Part shown: positions 25,905-33,208 of the stretch, one piece after another
How the letters are laid out: each line of letters begins with the position of its first letter
How positions within the stretch are numbered: position 1 is the first letter of the stretch
From: Candidatus Wallbacteria bacterium
Lineage (GTDB): Bacteria > Muiribacteriota > UBA6191 > JACPRK01
Assembly: GCA_016213845.1 (NCBI GenBank)
Contig: JACQZN010000129.1
Coordinates: 77,268 to 132,041 of the forward strand
Length of the DNA stretch: 54,774 nucleotides
Reading direction: 5' to 3'
Made by a program: the position numbers and the translations under genes
The notes under the pieces: generated by a model
Database searches by the model: none
What the model was told of the DNA's origin: nothing
What the model saw: the letters and a program-made list of their open reading frames with translations, nothing else

Positions 25905-26009
25905 TTATGGCTTTACCAGTCTAACTTTGACGCAGTTATCCACATTCGCAATTTGGGCACAAATGGCGTTGTGGATATCTTCCCAAACGGGTGTAGACTG
26001 CCCTCGAAG
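25905..26009. promoter_or_regulatory. AT-rich intergenic region with two inverted DnaA-box-like sites
   Basis: The gap between divergent oleA and the EEP hydrolase is visibly richer in A/T than its surroundings. It contains TTATCCACA (25936-25944), a perfect DnaA-box consensus, and the inverted near match TGTGGATAT (25970-25978, one mismatch), separated by AATTTG-rich sequence that is itself a partial palindrome. TTGACG (25927-25932) and a TAGACT at 25994-25999 are promoter-like for the EEP gene, but spacing is not ideal. Function as promoter/operator is an inference. Confidence 0.45.
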
Positions 26010-26813
26010 ATGCGCTTCATGGCGTACAACCTGATGGATGGAGGACTGGGTCCCGGAGGCGACCGGCTCACCTCTCTGGCCCGAGTGGTCCGCTCCGAAG
26101 CGCCCGACATCCTGGCCGTTTCGGAAGCCTGCGGTTTCCATGCCGCGGGCGGACCCGGCCCCAGCTCCGAGCGCCTTTACACCTTCGAACGGCTGACCGG
26201 CCTGCGCGGATTCATCCTTCCGACCGAGAGCAGCTACTTCGTCGGGGTCTTCGTGCGACCGCCTCTACCCGTAGCTCGGGCCGACGCAGTCCGGGGCACT
26301 TTCCACCACGGTGCCCTGGCCGTCACGGTCGATACCGGCCGGAACCGGCCCTTGGTGGTGGTGGCCACGCACCTTCACCCCTTCAGCTCGACGATGCGCG
26401 TCGCCGAGGCCGAATGCCTCTCCTGGTTCGCAGGCCATGTCGAGCCCTCGGCCGATCTCGTGCTCATGGGAGACCTGAACAGCGTCTCCCCTCTCGACCG
26501 TTCCCAGGTGCCCCCTCCTGCCGGCGGCTGGCCTCTGCGGCTTCTGACGCCAGACGGCCGGCTCGACGCGGCCCCGGGAGCACTGTTGGCCCGCGCCGGC
26601 CTCACCGACGCCTTCCGCCACGCCAACCCCGATCTCCCAGGCCCCACGGACCCTACCCCCGTCCACGCGTCCCCCGAGCAGGCTCGCCTCCGCATCGACT
26701 TCATCCTGCTCGGCCCCTCGCTCGTCCCCCGCCTTCGGGGGAGCCGTGTCGTCACCGACCCGCCCGCCGACAGCGCCAGCGACCACTATCCCGTCGTTGC
26801 CGACCTGGAGTAG
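26010..26813 (+). CDS. Endonuclease/exonuclease/phosphatase-family hydrolase
   Basis: 267 residues with the EEP fold motifs in order: MAYNLMDGG near the start, SEACG (the metal-binding acidic position), a VVATHLHP, MGDLNSVSP (about 150-158), DFILLG and the final SDHYPVVADLE. All metal and catalytic positions look intact, so an active Mg-dependent phosphodiesterase/nuclease is likely; the substrate (DNA, lipid or nucleotide) is not readable. No signal peptide is seen. ATG 26010 opens MRFMAYN, the first fold strand; longer in-frame extensions cross the regulatory region and are rejected. Its stop TAG is also the first unit of a TAGTCAG repeat. Confidence 0.85.
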   Translation: MRFMAYNLMDGGLGPGGDRLTSLARVVRSEAPDILAVSEACGFHAAGGPGPSSERLYTFERLTGLRGFILPTESSYFVGVFVRPPLPVARADAVRGTFHHGALAVTVDTGRNRPLVVVATHLHPFSSTMRVAEAECLSWFAGHVEPSADLVLMGDLNSVSPLDRSQVPPPAGGWPLRLLTPDGRLDAAPGALLARAGLTDAFRHANPDLPGPTDPTPVHASPEQARLRIDFILLGPSLVPRLRGSRVVTDPPADSASDHYPVVADLE

Positions 26814-26841
26814 TCAGTAGTCAGTAGTCAGTAGCCAGTAG
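26811..26841. repeat. TAGTCAG heptamer repeat at the EEP gene stop
   Basis: Three TAGTCAG units and one TAGCCAG in tandem start with the stop codon of the EEP gene. In reverse complement they read CTGACTA/CTGGCTA, like the 5027-5061 array. Confidence 0.82.
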
Positions 26842-26886
26842 GGACGGAGCATGCAGGACGCTTTCCCTGCACCAGCCCTGCTCCCT

Positions 26887-26949
26887 GACTCCTGACTCCT
26901 GAAGCCTGACGCCTGAAGCCTCACTCCTCAAGCCTCACTCCTCAAGCCT
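26887..26949. repeat. Short-word repeat (CCTGACTCCTGAAGCC, CCTCAAGCC)
   Basis: Tandem words of 7-14 bp end with two copies of CACTCCTCAAGCCT. Together with 26811-26841 it fills most of the 216-bp gap before the leftward protease-like gene. The module order matches the 4924-5061 pair when read in reverse complement. Confidence 0.82.
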
Positions 26950-27029
26950 GCCGGGAAAACAGAACACGCAGCGGGGTCCGTCCAACGGAAACCGACTGCG
27001 TGTCCTGCCCCCCCCCGAATACCGGGCGA

Positions 27030-28889
27030 CTACTGGGCGACGGGCATCTGCATCGTCACGTGCGGGTCGCCGAAGATGACGTACCGCAGCGTGTCATCGA
27101 CGCCCTGCAGCCCCTGCGGGAAGATGTCCGAAGTCGCGCGATAAGCGACTCCGACCGCCTTGGCCACCGAGTCGCCCTTGGCGAGCGAATCGACTGCCAC
27201 GACGCCCCACCAGCCGGCCCCGTCGAAGCTGACCGAGATGTAGCTGGCGATGACCGAGCCAGCGCCGTGCCGCAGAAGCCGGGTCGGCATGTTGCCGTTG
27301 GCCACGAGGCAGGCGTTGAAGATCGCGATCGTGCCGTTGAGCTCCTGGAGCTTCGAATCCATGTCGGCGGAGGTGCAGTCGGCGCCCATCGTCGTGAAGC
27401 GGCCGCGGCGGGAGGGCCACTTCGGGTCGCCGAATGCGACGTCGGCGGTGATGGACTTGTCCTTCTCGTAGGGGAAGAAGGCATCGTCGTCGCCGTGGCT
27501 GCTGGAGTAGAAGAGCGTGGCACCGTCGTTGAGCCGGCGCAGGAAGCCGTACTGCTCGCTCTGCTCGAGCGGGTCCTTCTGCGGATTGGTCGCCGGGTCC
27601 CAGCCGTTGCAGTAGAACTGCTTGAAGCCGGCCGCCTTCAGTGCTGGGTGAATTCCCTGGTCCTTCTTGCTCGGGCAGCCCACCAGCTCGTTGACGACGT
27701 GGGACTTGCCGAAGTTGTCCGTCCAGGGGCCGTAGCTGCCGCCAGCGGCGTGGTTGGACTCGAAGGCGACGAAGGACAGCTCGGCGCGGCCCCGGGCCGG
27801 CGACACCTTGGCCAGCTCCGTCTGCAGCGTGGAGCGATTGATGACACAGAGGTTCTCGGAGGCCGACAGCGGCATGCGGCCGACGTTGGCGCCCTTCTTG
27901 TCCGGCTCCTGCGGAGAGCCCATGAGGTAGCGGTCGAACGAGAGCGGGATTCCGTTGCCGCCCGGAGGGGACTTGGCGAAGATCATGACCGTCTCGAGCG
28001 AGTCGGCCCGCTCCAGGCCCTGAGCCGCGAGCCAGGCGAAGAAGGCGCTGGCGGCGGTGCGCTCGGCCTCGAAAAGGCCGGGCTCCCGCGGAGGCAGCGT
28101 CTGGAGCTTCTCGATGGAGTGCAGCGCCTTGTTGCCCGCGACGCGCGCGTGGACGCCGTTGGCGGCGATCAGCAGGCTCTGCGGCAGGGTCGTGGTAACC
28201 CCGCGGTAGTGCGCGCCCGCCACAGCCGCCGGCAACGCCTGGTCGGCGTTCTCGACGATGCAGACCGTAGTGCTGGCCGTGTCCGAGAGGATGCGGCGGC
28301 GGATCTCGTCAGTGCTGACGGCCGGCGCATTTCGCGAGAAGCGCAGCACCGAGCCGCTGGCCGATGCAGCCGCGGCGGCATTGGCAGCGAAGACGATCTC
28401 GTCATCGGTCACAGAGGTGGAGATCGGGATCTCGGGCATCGAATCGCTCGTGCGGCGAAGCCCCGACTGGCTCGACAGGGCGGCCAGCCCCTCGCTCACG
28501 GCGACGGGGTCGCCGGACAGCAGTTGCGAGTGCGTGGTGCCCAGGCCGGCCATGAACGACTGCTGGGCCGCCTCGGAGACGCTGCCGACGAAGATGACGC
28601 GCTCGACGGCCTTGCCCTGGAACATCTTCTTCCAGGCTTCCAGCGTGCGCTGGACAGTGGCGTTTTCGATGTCGTCCGTGACGAGCAGAGCGCGCTCGAC
28701 GCCGGAGGCTGTGTGGCGCACGGCCGCGCTGGCGGCAGCGATGGCCGAAAGCTGACTCTCTCGATTGGAGCTGTCGACGTGGACGACGAAAACCTCATTG
28801 CGAGCGCTCACGCGCGCCGGGACATCGGCCCGTGCGCCCAGCGCCAACGCGGGTAGAAGAGCGATTGCGACCAGACCTCTGTGAAGCAC
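27030..28889 (-). CDS. Secreted clan-CD cysteine-protease-like protein (gingipain/caspase-type core)
   Basis: 619 residues from GTG 28889, with a signal peptide (LHRGLVAIALLPALALGARA) and an AAGGA-type site just upstream. The C-terminal third shows the two clan-CD signatures in the right order and spacing: His465 in FYSSSHGDDD and Cys527 in IAIFNACLVANG, each after a hydrophobic strand, 62 residues apart, as in the C25 (gingipain) family. The N-terminal 400 residues are mixed alpha/beta with VFVVHVDSS and LVTDDIEN strands and may be a regulatory or substrate-binding part. It should act outside the inner membrane. It runs in the same direction as, and starts 116 bp after, the M1 aminopeptidase gene's stop; a two-step peptide-degrading pair is possible but unproven. 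Confidence 0.85.
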   Translation of the reverse strand: MLHRGLVAIALLPALALGARADVPARVSARNEVFVVHVDSSNRESQLSAIAAASAAVRHTASGVERALLVTDDIENATVQRTLEAWKKMFQGKAVERVIFVGSVSEAAQQSFMAGLGTTHSQLLSGDPVAVSEGLAALSSQSGLRRTSDSMPEIPISTSVTDDEIVFAANAAAAASASGSVLRFSRNAPAVSTDEIRRRILSDTASTTVCIVENADQALPAAVAGAHYRGVTTTLPQSLLIAANGVHARVAGNKALHSIEKLQTLPPREPGLFEAERTAASAFFAWLAAQGLERADSLETVMIFAKSPPGGNGIPLSFDRYLMGSPQEPDKKGANVGRMPLSASENLCVINRSTLQTELAKVSPARGRAELSFVAFESNHAAGGSYGPWTDNFGKSHVVNELVGCPSKKDQGIHPALKAAGFKQFYCNGWDPATNPQKDPLEQSEQYGFLRRLNDGATLFYSSSHGDDDAFFPYEKDKSITADVAFGDPKWPSRRGRFTTMGADCTSADMDSKLQELNGTIAIFNACLVANGNMPTRLLRHGAGSVIASYISVSFDGAGWWGVVAVDSLAKGDSVAKAVGVAYRATSDIFPQGLQGVDDTLRYVIFGDPHVTMQMPVAQ

Positions 28890-29005
28890 CTCGGTCCTTC
28901 CTTGCTCCCGGGCTACCCAGCCGCGGGTGCGCGGCCTGAGGGGCCCTCAACGAGGGAGCCGCGCATTATAAGGTCACACGCCCGGCATGGCAAGCCGCTA
29001 TTTTG

Positions 29006-31633
29006 TCAGCTTCTGAGCCGTAGACAGCGCGCCAGCTCGTCCATGGAATTGAGCAGGGACTTCCGGAGGTCCGACGGGAGATCCCCGGAGCTCTTCAAGA
29101 AATCCTCAGCCCGCTTCAGCAGAGCGGCATCGTGGACATTGGACGGGAACGCAGCCTCGACGAAGCTGTTGGCGAACTCCTGGTCCCGGGACGCCCGGAC
29201 CTTGGGTATCGCCTGGAAGTACGCATCGACGAAGCCCTTGGACAGCGCCTCCTGATGGAACCAGTGGAACCCGTTCATGGCCGACCTCAGCATGTCGAGC
29301 GAGGTCCCCGCGTCCTCCACGAATCGCTTCCAGAAGGCCTGCTTGTTGGCGGCGGAAGGCAATGAGGCCTCCGCGCGAATCGCGTGACGCTTGCCCAGGT
29401 CGGTGCCGTCCCGAGCCAGCTCGGAGGCCAGCCGGCCTGCGGCTCCGGGCCTGTCGAAGGCAGCCAGCCGCTGCACCGTGCGCCAGCGCTTCTCCGGGTC
29501 CATTTCCAGCTTCTCGAAGCTCACCGAGCCGTCGAGCAGCCCCTCCAGGTGGGCCAGCCCGGCCGGCTCGAAGGCGCTGTCGACGACCAGCTCGAACCAG
29601 GTCTTCTGCGCGTCGGTCCCTGGCTCGGCGCGCTCCAGCCGCTCCCAGGCGAGGGTGTGCACCTTTCGGAAGTAGTCCGCCTGTGCGGGACCCGACAGGT
29701 AGTGCCCCAGCGCCTGGTTCACTCCCCGGAACAGGCCCTGGAGAATCTTGGTGTCCGATTCGAGAGGCGCCTTCGCCAGGAACGTGTCGAGGTAGCCCGC
29801 GGCGCCGAGCTGGCCGTCGCGCACCATCTCCCAGAGCGTCATCCAGACGCCGCGACGGGTGAGCGCATCGGGGAGCTTCTCCAGGTGCTGCCGCGCATAC
29901 TCGAGCGAGGCCTGGTCCAGGAAGCACCGCAAGTAGGCGTGGTCCCCATGATTGGCCCAGACGAAGGCCGGCGCCTCCAGTCCGACCGCTTCGGGAACCG
30001 GGTTGCTAGCCCCGGAGATGCGCGCGGGAAGGGCCCGGATCAGCTGGAGGCCGCCTTCGGGAGTCTTCCTGTAGAGCGCCACATTGAGCCTCTGCGAACG
30101 CAGCTTCTTGTCCCCGTTGCCCTCGTGCTGACGCAGGACCAGCGACCGCACCTTCCCGCCTTCCACGCCGAGCTCCGGTACGATCGTGTTGACGCCGGCC
30201 GTTTCCAGGTGGACGCGAGCCCAGTCGGACAGGTCCTGGCCGTACGCCTCGCTGATGGCGGCGATGAAGTCGGACAGCTCCGTGTTCTTCCAGGCGTGCT
30301 TCTTGAAGTAGAGCCGGACGCCGTCGCGGAACTTGTCTGAGCCCACGTAGAAGGCGAGCTGCTTGAGCATCGAGGCGCCCTTGCCGTAGGTGATGCCGTC
30401 GAAACTGCTGAAGGCCGAATCCGTGTCGGGAGCGGCGCCGTCGATCGGGTGGGTCGTCGGCAGCTGATCCTGCCAGTAGGCCCAGCCCTTCTCACCCGTC
30501 AGAAACTCCTCGAAGGCGTCCTTGAAGCGCGTGGCCTCGACGCTGGCGATGGCCGACATGTACGTTGCGAAGCTCTCGTTGAGCCAGAGGCCGTCCCACC
30601 ACCGCATCGTCACCAGATCCCCGAACCACATATGGGCCATCTCATGCAGGATGACCTCGGCGCGCCCCATGCGGTCCCGCGTCGTCGGCTGGTGGCGGAA
30701 GAGCGAACGCTCGTTGAAGGTGACACCGCCCGGGTTCTCCATCGCCCCGACGTTGAACTCCGGAACCCAGATCTGATCGTACTTCTCGAATGGATAGGGG
30801 GTGCCATAGTAGTCGCCGAAGAACTCGAGCCCGCGGCGCGTGATGTCGAAGATCTCCTCGGCTTCGACGTAACGGGTCATGCTCTGGCGGCAGAGGATGC
30901 GCGAGGGCACGTCTGCCCGCGGATCGACGAAAGCGGCGTACTCCCCGGCAACACAGAGCAGCAGGTAGCTCGAGAGTGGCGGCGTGGGACCGAACACGTG
31001 GGTCGCGGAATTGCCCGAGACGATCGTCTCCTTTTCACGGGAGTTGCCGACGACGCGCCAGCGCTTGGGAGCGACAACGGTCAGCCGGAAGACGGTCTTC
31101 AGATCGGGCTGGTCGAAACAGGGAATCAGCCGGTGGGCCGTGAAGGGCTCGAAGTTGCTGTAGAGGTACTCGCGCCCATCGACGCTGTCCTTGAAGTAGT
31201 GCAGGCCGTTGCCCGTGCGTTCGTAGGGCGTGGCGTATTCGATCTCGACAGCGTTCGCGCCGGCGGCCAAGGCCGCCGCCGGGAGCATGATGCGATTGCC
31301 GTCCCAGGCGCTCGTGGGCACCGGCGTCCCATTGACGGAGAGCCGCTCGATGCGGCCGCAACGCAGATCCAGGCGCAGGTCGGCCTTTGTGTCCTGAAGC
31401 TGGAACCCCAGCGAGGCGCGGCCACGGTACTCGGTCGCATCGGCCTGGAACTCCAGCGAGAGCTTAACCGAGACATCGCGTACGCGGGCCGCCCGGGCTC
31501 GCGCTTCCGCCTCTGTCAACAGGTCCGGCGGCGCGGCGAAAGAGGTTGCCCCACACGCCAGGAACAACGCCAGCGCCTGAGGGAGCTTCGACTTCGTGGT
31601 GGTTGCGGTACCTGTGACGGCGTCTTCGGCCAT
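29006..31633 (-). CDS. pepN: Exported M1-family zinc aminopeptidase (PepN-like)
   Basis: 875 residues, the full PepN length. It begins with a 15-residue polar stretch followed by a signal-peptide core (ALALFLACGATSFAA), so it is likely periplasmic; ATG 31633 follows AGGAG. The catalytic set is intact: GAMEN exopeptidase loop at 296-300, HEMAH with His330, Glu331 and His334, and Glu353 in NESFA; the Tyr stabiliser is expected in the TYGKG region. The protein removes N-terminal residues from peptides in a zinc-dependent way. The C-terminal 400 residues are a helical ERAP1-like superhelix. The upstream gap to arfB holds a family A palindrome. Confidence 0.93.
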   Translation of the reverse strand: MAEDAVTGTATTTKSKLPQALALFLACGATSFAAPPDLLTEAEARARAARVRDVSVKLSLEFQADATEYRGRASLGFQLQDTKADLRLDLRCGRIERLSVNGTPVPTSAWDGNRIMLPAAALAAGANAVEIEYATPYERTGNGLHYFKDSVDGREYLYSNFEPFTAHRLIPCFDQPDLKTVFRLTVVAPKRWRVVGNSREKETIVSGNSATHVFGPTPPLSSYLLLCVAGEYAAFVDPRADVPSRILCRQSMTRYVEAEEIFDITRRGLEFFGDYYGTPYPFEKYDQIWVPEFNVGAMENPGGVTFNERSLFRHQPTTRDRMGRAEVILHEMAHMWFGDLVTMRWWDGLWLNESFATYMSAIASVEATRFKDAFEEFLTGEKGWAYWQDQLPTTHPIDGAAPDTDSAFSSFDGITYGKGASMLKQLAFYVGSDKFRDGVRLYFKKHAWKNTELSDFIAAISEAYGQDLSDWARVHLETAGVNTIVPELGVEGGKVRSLVLRQHEGNGDKKLRSQRLNVALYRKTPEGGLQLIRALPARISGASNPVPEAVGLEAPAFVWANHGDHAYLRCFLDQASLEYARQHLEKLPDALTRRGVWMTLWEMVRDGQLGAAGYLDTFLAKAPLESDTKILQGLFRGVNQALGHYLSGPAQADYFRKVHTLAWERLERAEPGTDAQKTWFELVVDSAFEPAGLAHLEGLLDGSVSFEKLEMDPEKRWRTVQRLAAFDRPGAAGRLASELARDGTDLGKRHAIRAEASLPSAANKQAFWKRFVEDAGTSLDMLRSAMNGFHWFHQEALSKGFVDAYFQAIPKVRASRDQEFANSFVEAAFPSNVHDAALLKRAEDFLKSSGDLPSDLRKSLLNSMDELARCLRLRS

Positions 31634-31764
31634 CGACTTCTCCTATCCCCGGAGGATCGGCGTCTCCGGGCATGCCTCGACCTGCCCGAGGGCTCGCAGC
31701 CTCCGCGCCAGCCCTCGCCAGGCCGCCCATAATCGCCGTCAGCCTCCCCGAAGTCAAGCCGCGG

Positions 31765-31821
31765 AAAAACCGGGGACACACGACCTATTTTTAAAAAATA
31801 GGTCGTGTGTCCCCGGTTTTT
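31765..31821. repeat. Long perfect palindrome, family A copy 2
   Basis: Two perfect 28-nt arms (31765-31792 and 31794-31821) with a single central base and the core CCGGGGACACACGACC. It lies in the divergent gap between the M1 aminopeptidase and arfB, where a terminator would not be expected. The core matches copy 1 at 9694 exactly and differs only in the length of the A/T runs. Confidence 0.92.
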
Positions 31822-31864
31822 CTCTTTGGTATCATCCGGTGACCGGGAGGGGGGCGGGAGCGAG

Positions 31865-32290
31865 ATGGCCCTGCGAATCGACGACACTTTGAGCATCCCC
31901 GACGAGGCGCTGTCGGTGAGGTTCACGCGCGCGGGCGGACCGGGGGGGCAGAACGTGAACAAGGTCAGCTCGCGGGTGGAGCTGTCGGTGGAGCTGGTGG
32001 CAATACCGGTCTCGCCAGAGGTGCTCGATCGGCTGCGAGCGCTGGCAGGCCGGCGGGTCTCGGCAGCGGGGGTGCTGACGGTGGCGTGCCAGGAGTCGCG
32101 GGATCAGTCGGCCAACCGGGAGGCCTGCCTATCCCGGCTCAGGGAGCTCGTCCTTGCTGCGCTGGTGGAGCCCAGGGAGCGGCACCGGACCAGGCCCTCG
32201 CGGGCGGCGCGCCAGCGCCGCATCGAAACGAAGAAGCGCCGGGGCACCGTGAAGTCGCGCCGGGCGACGCACCCGGCCGAGGACGACTGA
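31865..32290 (+). CDS. arfB: Alternative ribosome-rescue factor / peptidyl-tRNA hydrolase ArfB
   Basis: 141 residues, as in YaeJ/ArfB. The class-I release factor GGQ motif is at residues 27-29 (RAGGPGGQNVNKVSSRVEL), and the C-terminal tail is Lys/Arg-rich (RPSRAARQRRIETKKRRGTVKSRR), the part that enters the empty mRNA channel. It hydrolyses peptidyl-tRNA on stalled ribosomes. ATG 31865 follows a GGGAG site. It sits 16 bp before the esterase gene; a functional link is not evident. Confidence 0.94.
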   Translation: MALRIDDTLSIPDEALSVRFTRAGGPGGQNVNKVSSRVELSVELVAIPVSPEVLDRLRALAGRRVSAAGVLTVACQESRDQSANREACLSRLRELVLAALVEPRERHRTRPSRAARQRRIETKKRRGTVKSRRATHPAEDD

Positions 32291-32306
32291 CTTGCGATTT
32301 CGCCCG

Positions 32307-33170
32307 ATGTCCAAGAGCGCGATGGCGCGCGCCCGGCACCGCCATCGGTCCGGCCACTCGACCCGCGACGAGCACGTCCTGGACCTGGGCAAGTTCGGTT
32401 TCCACTCCATCGGGATGGGCTTGCGGCTGCAGCTGCACCTGCCGCCGGATTACGATTCGGAAGAGGAACCGTATCCTCTGCTTTACATGCTCGACGGCCA
32501 GAATGTTTTCGACTCGGCGACCTCGTTCCTCGGGCAGGCCTGGGACGCCGACGGCATCCACGACGCACTCGTGGCCCGCGGCTTCATCCCGCCCATCGCC
32601 ATCGCGGCCGTCGGCAGCGGTGCCGAACGCGATTTCCTCTACACGCCCACGGTCGACGAGGAGGAGGGCGGCGGGCGCCTGGACCTTCTGGAGAAGCTCC
32701 TGCTCGAGGAGATCGACCCGTGGCTGCGCCAACGCTTCCGGCTGCTGGACGACCCCGGCAACACCGGCATCCTGGGCAGCTCGCTCGGCGGCCTGGCCGC
32801 CCTGCACCTGGCCTGGCGCAACCCGGATCGATTCGGCCTGGTGGGTGCGATGTCGCCTTCGCTCTGGTGGGACCGGAACGTGACGCAGTCGATCGTCGAG
32901 GCCGACGGGGGCCCCGACACGCCGCTGAGGATCTGGCTCGACATCGGCACCGAGGAGGACGACGACGACGAGGAGTGCGACGAGTGGCTGGAGGACTTCG
33001 ACCTGATCGAGGCCGTCCGCACGCTGGCGCGGACGCTGGAGGTGCAGGGCCACACGGTGGAGCTCTACGTCGACGAGGGCGCGGAGCACACGGAATCCGC
33101 GTGGCGCCAGCGCCTTCCCGCGGCGCTGGTCCATCTCTTCTCCAGGGGAGACCCGGGCGAGGACGAGTGA
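32307..33170 (+). CDS. Alpha/beta-hydrolase esterase (Fes/IroE/esterase-D type)
   Basis: 287 residues from ATG 32307 (TTG 32292 and ATG 32322 are alternatives, none with a strong ribosome site). The nucleophile elbow GILGSSLGGLAAL (a GxSxGG) and the closing His in DEGAEHTESAW fit the Fes/IroE/esterase-D group that cleaves ester-linked siderophores or small esters. The early strand-to-nucleophile spacing is normal. A strongly acidic insert (TEEDDDDEECDEWLEDFD, about 217-234) is unusual. No signal peptide is seen; the basic start might be cytoplasmic. The substrate is unknown. Confidence 0.85.
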   Translation: MSKSAMARARHRHRSGHSTRDEHVLDLGKFGFHSIGMGLRLQLHLPPDYDSEEEPYPLLYMLDGQNVFDSATSFLGQAWDADGIHDALVARGFIPPIAIAAVGSGAERDFLYTPTVDEEEGGGRLDLLEKLLLEEIDPWLRQRFRLLDDPGNTGILGSSLGGLAALHLAWRNPDRFGLVGAMSPSLWWDRNVTQSIVEADGGPDTPLRIWLDIGTEEDDDDEECDEWLEDFDLIEAVRTLARTLEVQGHTVELYVDEGAEHTESAWRQRLPAALVHLFSRGDPGEDE

Positions 33171-33208
33171 TCCACGGTTTGACCCGCAACAAAGGAGCTG
33201 GATGACGG

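Noticed and set aside
25782..26009. N-terminal extension of the EEP hydrolase through the intergenic region
   Set aside because: The added residues have no family match and cross the AT-rich promoter-like stretch; ATG 26010 begins the fold.
31765..31821. Family A palindrome as a rho-independent terminator
   Set aside because: It lies between divergent genes, where no transcript should end; the arms are much longer than terminators and recur with the same sequence.
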